In this document: piece after piece, positions 27,296 through 35,392 of the stretch
Numbering within the stretch: the first letter of the stretch is position 1
Layout: each line of letters opens with the position of its first letter
Assembly (NCBI GenBank): GCA_947174275.1
Contig: CAMWIJ010000002.1
Location: 31,527 to 95,526 of the forward strand
Length of the DNA: 64,000 bases
Source: an uncultured Muribaculaceae bacterium
GTDB taxonomy: Bacteria > Bacteroidota > Bacteroidia > Bacteroidales > Muribaculaceae
Direction: 5' to 3'
The notes under the pieces: model-generated
What the model was told of the DNA's origin: nothing
Databases searched by the model: none
What the model saw: only the letters and a program-made list of their open reading frames with translations
Program-made: the position numbers and the translations under genes

Positions 27296-27402
27296 ATTTT
27301 ACAGCGGATTTTTTACCAAACCGTGTCAAAGTTTAATTTCAACAACTATTGCAGACAACTGAAATCTATTATCGCCATTCTTGATTATTTGAGGGCAAAA
27401 AA

Positions 27403-27434
27403 GTTGCTTTCAGGGAATTTATGCAGTATCTTTG
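27403..27434 (+). promoter_or_regulatory. Promoter of the patB/malY-aroA unit
   Basis: GTTG (27403-27406, one mismatch to TTTG), 20 nt, TATCTTTG (27427-27434). The ATG at 27461 lies 26 nt downstream. It excludes the upstream in-frame starts back to 27233. The gap 27181-27460 otherwise contains only the divergent gcv promoter and AT-rich DNA. Confidence 0.65.
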
Positions 27435-27460
27435 CAGTTGGACTCAACTATAAAACCGCA

Positions 27461-28660
27461 ATGGGAAAATACGACTTCAACACTATCATCGACCGCTCTC
27501 ACAGCGACGCGATAAAATATTGTGAACTAAACAAATGGTTTGATGCCGACAATCTGCTTCCGATGTGGATTGCCGACATGGATTTCTGCGTCTGCCCCGA
27601 AATCACCGAAGCGCTTCAGCGTCGCATCAGCCACCGCATCTACGGATATGCGTCGACACCCGACGAGTTTTTCCCCACCATCGCCGACTGGCTGCGCCGC
27701 CGCCACGGCTTCGAGACATCACCCGAAGAGATGACATATATCCCCGGCATCGTGAAGGGCATCGGATTTGTCATCAACCGGTTCTGCAAGCCGGGCGACA
27801 AGATTGTGATACAGCCGCCTGTCTACCACCCGTTCCGACGCCTTATCGAAGGCAACGGCTGCAAGGCGCTCGACAATCCGCTTCTGCGGCTCGAGGACAC
27901 CTACGAGATGGATCTTGACGGACTTGAAGAAATCATACGCCGGGAGCATCCGCGCATGATGATACTCTGCAACCCCCACAACCCGATAGGCATACAGTGG
28001 AGCCGCGAGACACTCGCCCGCGTGGCCGACATCTGCGCCGAGGAGGGTGTGATTGTAGTATCTGACGAAATACACGGCGACCTGATGCTCGGCGGCATGC
28101 CGCACATACCCTATCTGTCGGTCAGCGACAACGCGCGGCGCACCGGCATCATGCTCGGAGCGCCGTCAAAGACATTCAACGTGCCCGGGCTGGTCAGTTC
28201 ATGGTGCGTGATAAAAGACGAGGCGATGCGCCGCAACTTCTTCGAATGGCTGGAGTGCAACGAATTCAACGCCCCGACATGCTTCGCCACCATCGGCACT
28301 ATCGCCGCATATAACCACGGAGAGGAATGGCTCGGCGAAGCTCTCGGATACATACAGGATAATATCGATTATGTGGCCGATGAGCTTGACAGGATATCGT
28401 CAGGACGGATCAGAGTGTACCGCCCGCAGGCATCGTTCCTGATATGGCTTGACTGCCGCGGACTCGGGCTCAGCCACGAGCAACTGACCGATTTCTTTGT
28501 AAAAGACGCTAAGCTGGCTCTCAACGACGGAGCCATGTTCGGCGCCGAGGGCACAGGTTTCATGCGCATGAATGTGGCGACTCCGAGATCTGTTATCGAC
28601 GAGAGCCTGCGCCGCATAGCCCACGCATTGGAACACTGCCCCGAAAAAGCAACAGTATGA
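27461..28660 (+). CDS. PatB/MalY-type PLP-dependent aminotransferase (C-S lyase)
   Basis: 399 residues from ATG 27461 (MGKYDFNTIIDR). Fold-type I features: NLLPMWIADMDFCVCPEITE, RIYGYASTPDEFF, ILCNPHNPIGIQW, VVSDEIHGDLML, and the PLP lysine in GAPSKTFNVPGL. This group includes cystathionine beta-lyases and the MalY regulator of E. coli. The ATG is supported by the promoter just upstream. It may make homocysteine or break down cysteine conjugates. aroA follows 45 nt later. Confidence 0.88.
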   Translation: MGKYDFNTIIDRSHSDAIKYCELNKWFDADNLLPMWIADMDFCVCPEITEALQRRISHRIYGYASTPDEFFPTIADWLRRRHGFETSPEEMTYIPGIVKGIGFVINRFCKPGDKIVIQPPVYHPFRRLIEGNGCKALDNPLLRLEDTYEMDLDGLEEIIRREHPRMMILCNPHNPIGIQWSRETLARVADICAEEGVIVVSDEIHGDLMLGGMPHIPYLSVSDNARRTGIMLGAPSKTFNVPGLVSSWCVIKDEAMRRNFFEWLECNEFNAPTCFATIGTIAAYNHGEEWLGEALGYIQDNIDYVADELDRISSGRIRVYRPQASFLIWLDCRGLGLSHEQLTDFFVKDAKLALNDGAMFGAEGTGFMRMNVATPRSVIDESLRRIAHALEHCPEKATV

Positions 28661-28705
28661 CATGACCGCGGCTTCCTGCCGCACAGACAAATAACAACAA
28701 TCCGG

Positions 28706-30049
28706 ATGAATTACAGAATATTCCCACCCGACGAAATGATGATGGCGACCATCGGTCTGCCCCTGTCAAAGAGCATCAGCAACCGCATGCTCATCATCAA
28801 TGCCCTCACCCCGGGCGCTTCTGCGCTGTCAGAGATCGCAGAATGTGATGACACCGACCTGCTGTCGAAAGCGCTTGCCCTGGCCGCTGAGGCAACAGGC
28901 GAGATCACAGTCAACACCGGAGCCGCAGGCACCGCCACCCGCTTCATCACCGCATATCTGTGCGCCCGTCAGGGCATCAGCGCCACAGTCGACGGAAGCG
29001 AGCGCATGCGTCGGCGTCCGATGGGAATACTGATCGATTCACTCCGCGCACTGGGCGCCGACATCACATGTCTCGACAACGAGGGCTATCTCCCCGTCCA
29101 CATCAACGGAAAGCAGCTCAAGGGCGGACACCTGAGCATTGACGCGTCGGTAAGCTCGCAGTTCATATCGGCGCTGATGATGATAGCGCCGACCATGGCT
29201 GACGGACTCACGCTGCATCTCGACGGCAACCTGCTGTCGAAACCCTATATCGACATGACCGCCGAACTGATGCGCAGAAGCGGGGCTGAGGTGGAATTTG
29301 AGGCACCCTACGAGGAGATAACAATCGCGCCGCGTCCCTACTGCAAGGAGGGCACACGTGAAGCCGAACGCGACTGGTCGGCGGCATCATACTGGTATGA
29401 AGCCGCGGCGCTGACAGCAGGATTTGTCACGCTGCCCGGCCTTCAGCTGCCGTCGCTTCAGGGCGACAGCGCCTGCGCGCGCCTGTTCGAGATGCTCGGA
29501 GTGAATACGGAGCCGTCGGAAGATGTCGACAACGCACTTGAGGTGGCACCCACCCCTGAACAATTCTCTCGCTTCGAGACCGACCTTGTCGACACCCCCG
29601 ACCTGGCGCAGACACTGGCTGTCACCGCGGCGATGCTCGGCATACCGTTTCACCTGCGCGGACTGCAGTCGCTGAGGGTGAAAGAGACCGACCGCCTCGA
29701 GGCATTGCGCGCCGAGCTCGACAAATTCGGCATCATTGTGGAAATCCGCAATGACTCCGAGCTGGTGTGGAACGGCGCCCGTCACCCGATATTCGAACGC
29801 CCCGTCATCGACACCTACGACGACCACCGCATGGCTATGTCATTCGCGCCCACAGCGGTAATCATACCCGGCATCGTGATCCGCGACGCCGAAGTGGTGA
29901 GCAAGTCATATCCCGGTTTCTGGGACGACCTCACAAGCGCCGGATTTACAATCACTGACGCCGACATACCCGACAATGAAGCGTTCACGCCAGAGATGAG
30001 CATCGACCCCTCCGAGCGTGCGAGTGAAAATCCGCTGCCTCTGACATGA
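28706..30049 (+). CDS. aroA: 3-phosphoshikimate 1-carboxyvinyltransferase (EPSP synthase)
   Basis: 447 residues, close to the normal length. Substrate-binding motifs in order: LPLSKSISNRMLIINAL, NTGAAGTATRFITAYL, SERMRRRPMGILIDSLRALG, SSQFISALMMIAPTM, DWSAASYWYEAAAL, LRVKETDRLEALRAEL and YDDHRMAMSF. It joins shikimate-3-phosphate and PEP on the way to chorismate. The stop overlaps the next gene as ATGA (30046-30049). Four to five extra residues at the C-terminus look unremarkable. Confidence 0.96.
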   Translation: MNYRIFPPDEMMMATIGLPLSKSISNRMLIINALTPGASALSEIAECDDTDLLSKALALAAEATGEITVNTGAAGTATRFITAYLCARQGISATVDGSERMRRRPMGILIDSLRALGADITCLDNEGYLPVHINGKQLKGGHLSIDASVSSQFISALMMIAPTMADGLTLHLDGNLLSKPYIDMTAELMRRSGAEVEFEAPYEEITIAPRPYCKEGTREAERDWSAASYWYEAAALTAGFVTLPGLQLPSLQGDSACARLFEMLGVNTEPSEDVDNALEVAPTPEQFSRFETDLVDTPDLAQTLAVTAAMLGIPFHLRGLQSLRVKETDRLEALRAELDKFGIIVEIRNDSELVWNGARHPIFERPVIDTYDDHRMAMSFAPTAVIIPGIVIRDAEVVSKSYPGFWDDLTSAGFTITDADIPDNEAFTPEMSIDPSERASENPLPLT

Positions 30050-30483
30050 TTGCTGCCGCCATCATATTAGCGATACTCGTGGCCGGCGGAGGGCTGGTTT
30101 ACCTCCTTGACAGGGGAGGCCGCCGCAAGGCAAACGCCTCAGGGATGTCAGACGAGCCGGAGAGCGATGACACAGGAGACTCGGGCGACGGCGTGTGCTG
30201 CGGCATGCACATCACCTGCGAGAAAGACACGCTGTCGACAGCCGCAGCAACCGAAATCGTCTATTACGACGACGAGGAGCTCGATGACTATGCCGGCCGC
30301 CCGGCCGACAGCTACGACATGGAGGAGACCGAACAGTTCCGCGACATATTGCTTACGCTTCTTCCCGAAGATATCGCAGGGTGGGCCCGGTCGCTCCAGC
30401 TGCGCAACATAGCGCTTCCGCCCGAGGTGAGCGACGAGCTGATGCTCATAGTGAGAGAAGCCCGCGAGGCTGCAACCAAGTAA
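30046..30483 (+). CDS. Conserved Bacteroidales membrane-anchored protein with a Cys/His motif
   Basis: 145 residues. One N-terminal membrane helix (AAAIILAILVAGGGLVYLL), an acidic linker, then CCGMHITCEKD (C-C-x-x-H-x-x-C, about residues 51-58), a putative metal or redox site. A conserved tail follows: IVYYDDEELDDYAG, QFRDILLTLLPEDIAGWARS. Relatives next to aroA are known in Bacteroidales and are sometimes labelled phospholipase, without evidence visible here. It overlaps aroA by 4 nt and so is co-translated with it. Function unknown. Confidence 0.65.
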   Translation: MIAAAIILAILVAGGGLVYLLDRGGRRKANASGMSDEPESDDTGDSGDGVCCGMHITCEKDTLSTAAATEIVYYDDEELDDYAGRPADSYDMEETEQFRDILLTLLPEDIAGWARSLQLRNIALPPEVSDELMLIVREAREAATK

Positions 30484-30496
30484 TTTAAGCAACATC

Positions 30497-31150
30497 ATGA
30501 CAGAAACGATAAGAAAACATACGGGCACGGCATTGTGCATATTATTCGCGGCATACATCATATCCACGTTGATAGGAATGTCTGACGCCGAATACGAGTC
30601 ATCAACCTTCAAGATCATAGTGGCATGCAATCTGCTTATTTATGTCATTATTGCCGCAGCGATACTCTACACGGCCTTCAGCAAAAAGACCGGTTCGAGC
30701 ATTTTAACGAAGGTGCTGGCGTGTGCGGCAACCGTAAACGCAGTGTTGTCGGTTGTCAATATCTCCGGCTACCTGCTCTCGGGCTCATATCCCGTAGCAT
30801 TCGGATACAGCACATTTATAATCTACAGCATTGCAGTTAAAACAATCTTTATACTGTTTATATTCAGCACAAAAGCATGGCTTCCGACAAAGCTTGCAAT
30901 CACAGCCACCGCCCTGCCTGAGGCTATGTATCTTATTGCATACGCCAATCTTCAGAACGGCGCAGAGATTGACGAGTTCATTTCAACGCTCGACACCGTC
31001 AATACACTCAACCTCATCATATACATCATTTCACTGGTCATCACCATAATATGGCTTACCGGCGGCCGCAAGACACCCGTTCAGGATAACAGGCCACCGA
31101 TGCCACCGCAACAGAAAAGCACGCTGATTGACAAGATACCGCATAAATAA
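30497..31150 (+). CDS. Six-helix membrane protein of unknown function
   Basis: 217 residues with about six transmembrane helices (ALCILFAAYIISTLIG, LLIYVIIAAAILYTAF, STFIIYSIAVKTIFILFIFS, LNLIIYIISLVITIIWLTGG) and a short polar tail (RPPMPPQQKSTLIDK). I do not recognise the family. It starts 13 nt after the preceding gene, so it is probably the last gene of the patB-aroA unit. Composition is a little more AT-rich than its neighbours. Confidence 0.6.
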   Translation: MTETIRKHTGTALCILFAAYIISTLIGMSDAEYESSTFKIIVACNLLIYVIIAAAILYTAFSKKTGSSILTKVLACAATVNAVLSVVNISGYLLSGSYPVAFGYSTFIIYSIAVKTIFILFIFSTKAWLPTKLAITATALPEAMYLIAYANLQNGAEIDEFISTLDTVNTLNLIIYIISLVITIIWLTGGRKTPVQDNRPPMPPQQKSTLIDKIPHK

Positions 31151-31197
31151 AAGCGGAATAAAAATACATATTTGTGCATTTTTATTGAATATTTTGC

Positions 31198-31205
31198 TAA
31201 ATTTG
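31198..31205 (+). promoter_or_regulatory. Promoter -7 element of the M6 protease gene
   Basis: TAAATTTG, with TTTG at 31171-31174 giving a 23-nt spacer, slightly longer than the usual 19-21. The ATG is at 31272. Confidence 0.5.
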
Positions 31206-31271
31206 CAAGTAACAGACATCATAAGCATATATTCAAAGAAATCATAAATAAACCAATTATTACCTCCGATT

Positions 31272-33758
31272 ATGAGAAAATTACGTCACATAGCAACGAC
31301 ATGCGCTCTCGTCACGGCCTTGGGAGCGATTGCAGTTCCGGCCAAGCGCATCACATTCACGGCAACACAGCCCGACGGCACTCAGCTTACACTCACACGC
31401 GCCGGCGATGAATTTCATAAATATTTTCTTACCGACGACGGACAGATTGTGGTCGGCGACGAGACAAAGGGATATTATTTCGCCGAGGCCGATGCCACAG
31501 GACGCATGACAGCATCGCACATAAAGGCGGCCGACAAAGCATCGCGCACAGCGGCTCAGACAGCGTTTGTTGCCTCGATAGACCGCGCGTCACTCGACGA
31601 AGCGATGACAGCTACAGCCTGCAAATCGCGTCTGGCACAACGCGCACAGGAACGCAGCTACGCGCCACGCAGCAAAGCGTCACTTCCGGCACAGTCGGGA
31701 GTGGGACTGTTTCCGGGCACGACATATCCCAATATGGGCTCACCGAAAGGACTCATAATCCTCGTCGAGTATTCCGACGTGAAGTTCAACACATCATACG
31801 ATGCCGGCGACTACTTCAGCCGCATGATAAGCGAAAAAGGATTTTCAGACTACAACGGCACCGGCTCGGCGCTCGACTGGTTTACCGATGCATCGATGGG
31901 GCAGTTTACACCCGACTTCGACGTCTACGGCCCTGTGACACTGTCACAGCGACAGGCCTATTATGGCGGTAATGACAGCTATGGCGACGACCTGCGCCCC
32001 GAGGAGATGGTAATCGAGGGGTGCACGCTCCTTGACAAGGAAGTAGACTTCTCGATCTACGACACTGACGGCGACGGTTACGTCGACAATGTATTCGTGT
32101 TCTACGCCGGCCGCGGCGAGGCTGACGGCGGCACAGCCAACACCGTATGGCCCCATCAGTGGGAGATAGAATCGGCAGGCAAGACGCTGACACTCGACGG
32201 CGTGAAAATCAACCGCTACGCCTGCTCCAACGAGTGGGACGGCACCAAGCCCGACGGCATCGGCACCTTCGTGCATGAGTTCTCGCACGTGATGGGTCTG
32301 CCCGACCTCTATCACACCACATCGACGACCGCATATTACACCCCCTGCGAATGGTCGGTGATGGACTACGGCCCCTACAGCAACGACAGCCGCACCCCGC
32401 CAACCTACTCAATTTTCGAGCGCAACGCCATGGGCTGGATCGACCCGCTGGTGCTTGACAAGACACCGCGCTCCGTTGAGCTGACCCACATAGCCGAAAG
32501 CAACTACGGCTGCCTCATCCCGACATCGAAGAGCACCGAATTTTTCCTTCTGGAGAATCGTCAGCAGGAAGGATGGGACAAATATCTCCCCGGACACGGC
32601 ATGCTGATATGGCATATCGACTACAACGCGACAATATGGCGCAACAACACCGTCAACAACACCAAGAGCCACCAGTATGTCGACATCGAGGAAGCCAACA
32701 ACAATCCCGCCGGCAACAGTCTTCTGGCGCTCAGAGACTGGGCCTTCCCCGGCACATCGGGGCAATACACCGAATTTACTGACAACACAACCCCAAACAT
32801 GAAGACATGGGCAGGAGCGTCGCTCGGCATACCTGTCACCGGCATCACCGAAACCAACGGCGTCATCACATTCGACGTGTGCGGCGGCACACCGGCTGTC
32901 GACGCTCCTGTAGCCGTCATGCCCACCGGCGATGAAATCGGCACGGACTACTTCATCGCGTCATGGAATGCCGTAGACGGCGCTGTCGACTATCTGCTGA
33001 CTGTATCAGCGCTCGGCGAACTCGTAACAACCACCGACACCAATAATTTCGGCAGCAGCAGTCTGATCACGCTTCCGTCAGGATGGTCGTCAAGCAACAC
33101 CAAGGCATACACCTCATCAGGCAACTACGGCAACGCCTCCCCATCAATGAGAATGGAAGCGAACTATTATGTGCAGACACCGAGATATGACTATCCCGTC
33201 ACTCAGATCTCATTCTGGGCAAAAGGCCAGGGCACAGGCACTTCGGGAAGCTCCGCCACACTCTATGCCGTTGACGGAAACTCCGAGACACCGCTGACGG
33301 TGTTTAAAGACTGGAACACAGGCAAAGGTGCCACCATCACATACACGATACCCCGCTCCGATGTGTATCAGCTGAAACTTGTCTATGACAACAAGATATC
33401 AGGCAACCTCGCAATCGACGACATGACAGTGACCACATCGTCGGAAGGCGCGTCGGTTCTCCCGGTCTACAACGCGATGTCAACAGGCGGAGCCACCAGA
33501 GTGCGTGTCGACAATCTGCCCCAAGACAAGAGTGAATTCCGTTATACGGTTGTGGCTGTCAACGGCGAGAATAAAAAGTCGGCCGCATCAAACGCTGTCG
33601 ACGTGAAACTCGGCTCAGCGTCAATCGACGGCATTGCCGCAGACAATGACAACGCTCCCGTGGAATACTACAACCTGCAGGGCATACGTGTCGACAACCC
33701 CGCCGGCGGCATTTTCATACGCCGACAGGGCTCACGAGTTGAAAAAGTAATAAAATAA
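31272..33758 (+). CDS. Secreted M6-family metalloprotease
   Basis: 828 residues: signal sequence (TTCALVTALGAIAVPA), a propeptide-like region, then the M6 catalytic domain (GLIILVEYSDVKFNTS). The zinc site is His335-Glu-x-x-His339 with Asp345 (VHEFSHVMGLPDLYHT), the HExxHxxGxxD pattern of immune inhibitor A-like enzymes. A MAM/jelly-roll and Fn3-like region follows (from about residue 550). The end is VEYYNLQGIRVDNPAGGIFI, RRQGSRVEKVIK, the short C-terminal motif common on exported Bacteroidales proteins. Whether this motif sends it through the type IX system is not proven. It has its own promoter. Likely a surface or extracellular protease. Confidence 0.87.
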   Translation: MRKLRHIATTCALVTALGAIAVPAKRITFTATQPDGTQLTLTRAGDEFHKYFLTDDGQIVVGDETKGYYFAEADATGRMTASHIKAADKASRTAAQTAFVASIDRASLDEAMTATACKSRLAQRAQERSYAPRSKASLPAQSGVGLFPGTTYPNMGSPKGLIILVEYSDVKFNTSYDAGDYFSRMISEKGFSDYNGTGSALDWFTDASMGQFTPDFDVYGPVTLSQRQAYYGGNDSYGDDLRPEEMVIEGCTLLDKEVDFSIYDTDGDGYVDNVFVFYAGRGEADGGTANTVWPHQWEIESAGKTLTLDGVKINRYACSNEWDGTKPDGIGTFVHEFSHVMGLPDLYHTTSTTAYYTPCEWSVMDYGPYSNDSRTPPTYSIFERNAMGWIDPLVLDKTPRSVELTHIAESNYGCLIPTSKSTEFFLLENRQQEGWDKYLPGHGMLIWHIDYNATIWRNNTVNNTKSHQYVDIEEANNNPAGNSLLALRDWAFPGTSGQYTEFTDNTTPNMKTWAGASLGIPVTGITETNGVITFDVCGGTPAVDAPVAVMPTGDEIGTDYFIASWNAVDGAVDYLLTVSALGELVTTTDTNNFGSSSLITLPSGWSSSNTKAYTSSGNYGNASPSMRMEANYYVQTPRYDYPVTQISFWAKGQGTGTSGSSATLYAVDGNSETPLTVFKDWNTGKGATITYTIPRSDVYQLKLVYDNKISGNLAIDDMTVTTSSEGASVLPVYNAMSTGGATRVRVDNLPQDKSEFRYTVVAVNGENKKSAASNAVDVKLGSASIDGIAADNDNAPVEYYNLQGIRVDNPAGGIFIRRQGSRVEKVIK

Positions 33759-33811
33759 TTTTTACGGCTTAATCAGGGGGAGTCTCATACCCCCCGTATC
33801 CGAATCACGAG

Positions 33812-34654
33812 ATGGAACTGTTTGACTACGAGTTTTTCCGCAACGCCTTGATGGGCATAACGCTGATAGCGCTTGCCTCGTCGGTAATAGGCACTTATAT
33901 ATTCGCGCGTCGGCTCGTAGCGATAGCCGGAGGCATAACCCACGCGTGCTTCGGCGGACTCGGGCTCGGATATTTCACAGGCATCAACCCCATACTGATG
34001 GCCGGCGTCTTTGCCGTCGGCTCATCGGTGGGGGTTGAATGGCTCTCGACACGCCACCGTGTCAGGGAAGACTCGGCGATAGCCGTGGTGTGGTCGCTGG
34101 GCATGGCTGTCGGAGTGCTGTTCGTGTTTCTCACGCCGGGCTATGTGCCTGAGCTAAACGCATTTCTGTTCGGCAACATACTGACAATAACGCAGTCTGA
34201 CCTGCTGGTGTTTGCCGCCTTCACCGCACTTCTCATAGCCTTTGTCACAGCGTTCTACAACAAGATTGTGATCTGCGCCTTCGACCGCGACTTCGCACGT
34301 GTGAGCGGACTCCGCACCGGACTTATCAACACCGCCATGACAGTGTTCACGGCCATAGCCATAGTCCTGACAATAAAACTTGTGGGCGTGATGCTGCTGA
34401 TGTCGATGCTGTCGCTTCCGCAGATGATAGCTGAGACACGCTACCACCGTCTCAACCGGCTTATGGCGGCGTCGTGCGTGGTGTCGGTGGTGTGCTGTCT
34501 GGGCGGACTGATTGCGTCGTGCTATATCGAAGTGCCCTGCTCGGCGCTGATAGTCATCATAATGGCGACAGTCTACGCGGCAGCCAAGACCGCATCATAT
34601 ATCTCGCATAAAATCAACCGCGCCGCTTCCGGCGCAAATAACCGACCGACATGA
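33812..34654 (+). CDS. ABC-3 metal transporter permease (ZnuB/MntB-like)
   Basis: 280 residues with eight to nine helices. Family landmarks: FFRNALMGITLIALASSVIG, RRLVAIAGGITHACFGGLGL, TIKLVGVMLLMSMLSLPQMI. It forms the membrane channel of a zinc, manganese or iron ABC importer. No ATPase or binding-protein gene is adjacent, so those subunits must lie elsewhere. The stop overlaps the GH25 gene by 4 nt. A G5/C5 hairpin just upstream (about 33774-33797) lacks a T-run and is a weak terminator at best. Confidence 0.88.
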   Translation: MELFDYEFFRNALMGITLIALASSVIGTYIFARRLVAIAGGITHACFGGLGLGYFTGINPILMAGVFAVGSSVGVEWLSTRHRVREDSAIAVVWSLGMAVGVLFVFLTPGYVPELNAFLFGNILTITQSDLLVFAAFTALLIAFVTAFYNKIVICAFDRDFARVSGLRTGLINTAMTVFTAIAIVLTIKLVGVMLLMSMLSLPQMIAETRYHRLNRLMAASCVVSVVCCLGGLIASCYIEVPCSALIVIIMATVYAAAKTASYISHKINRAASGANNRPT

Positions 34655-35355
34655 ACCGACGTGCCGGAATACTGACAGCTATAGTCGCGGCGGCAGTCAT
34701 TGCGGTGTGCGGCTTCATTCATGCCTACCGCCAGTATATTGCCAACACCCCGGCTATAGAGCCCAACGAAAATCTCTATCCGGTAAGAGGCATCGATATC
34801 TCCGCCCACAACGGCTATATCGATTTCTCAAGAGTGAAGAGCGCAGGATATGACTTTGCAATCATCAAGGCAACGGAAGGCACCGACTTCAAGGACGCCA
34901 TGTTCGTCGACAATCTGCGCCGCGCCCGCGCCGCAGGAATGAAAGTGGGGGCATATCACTTTTTCCGCTTCGACACCGACGGCGAGCTGCAGGCCATCAA
35001 TCTGCTGCACTCGCTGCGCAACCGCAGTCTCGATTTTCCCGTTGTAATAGACATCGAGAGGTTCGGCAACCCCGACGGACACGAGGCATCCATGATAATA
35101 ACCCGGCTGCGCACGCTGCTCAGCCATATCAAGAGCGAAGGGCTGCAGGTAATCCTCTACTCCAACAAAGATGACTATGACCGCTATCTGAAGGGGAATT
35201 TCAGCGGCTATCCGATCTGGATCTGCTCGTTCACCGAACCCGAACCGGATCTCGACTGGTCGATGTGGCAATATTCCCATCGCGGAAAAATCGACGGAGC
35301 TGAAGGAAAAGTCGATTTAAACACAATAAAAACAGAATTTTACCGTTCATTATGA
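34651..35355 (+). CDS. GH25 family lysozyme
   Basis: 234 residues: N-terminal anchor or signal (GILTAIVAAAVIAVCGFIHA), then a GH25 TIM-like barrel. Asp49 in RGIDISAHNG, AIIKATEGTDF, KVGAYHFFRFDTDGE, and the catalytic DIE pair Asp134/Glu136 in FPVVIDIERFG are in place. It would cleave the MurNAc-GlcNAc bond of peptidoglycan in the periplasm or outside the cell. It overlaps the metal permease gene by 4 nt and is followed 37 nt later by the second PorU-like gene. Confidence 0.92.
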   Translation: MNRRAGILTAIVAAAVIAVCGFIHAYRQYIANTPAIEPNENLYPVRGIDISAHNGYIDFSRVKSAGYDFAIIKATEGTDFKDAMFVDNLRRARAAGMKVGAYHFFRFDTDGELQAINLLHSLRNRSLDFPVVIDIERFGNPDGHEASMIITRLRTLLSHIKSEGLQVILYSNKDDYDRYLKGNFSGYPIWICSFTEPEPDLDWSMWQYSHRGKIDGAEGKVDLNTIKTEFYRSL

Positions 35356-35392
35356 CGGGATATAGAATAAACACACCCCATCATATCGCTAC

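Noticed and set aside
27233..27460. N-terminal extension of the patB/malY protein by 76 residues
   Set aside because: It would run through the promoter (27403-27434) and has no aminotransferase similarity. The family start is at 27461.
33774..33797. Terminator after the M6 protease gene
   Set aside because: GGGGG/CCCCC can pair, but no T-run follows.
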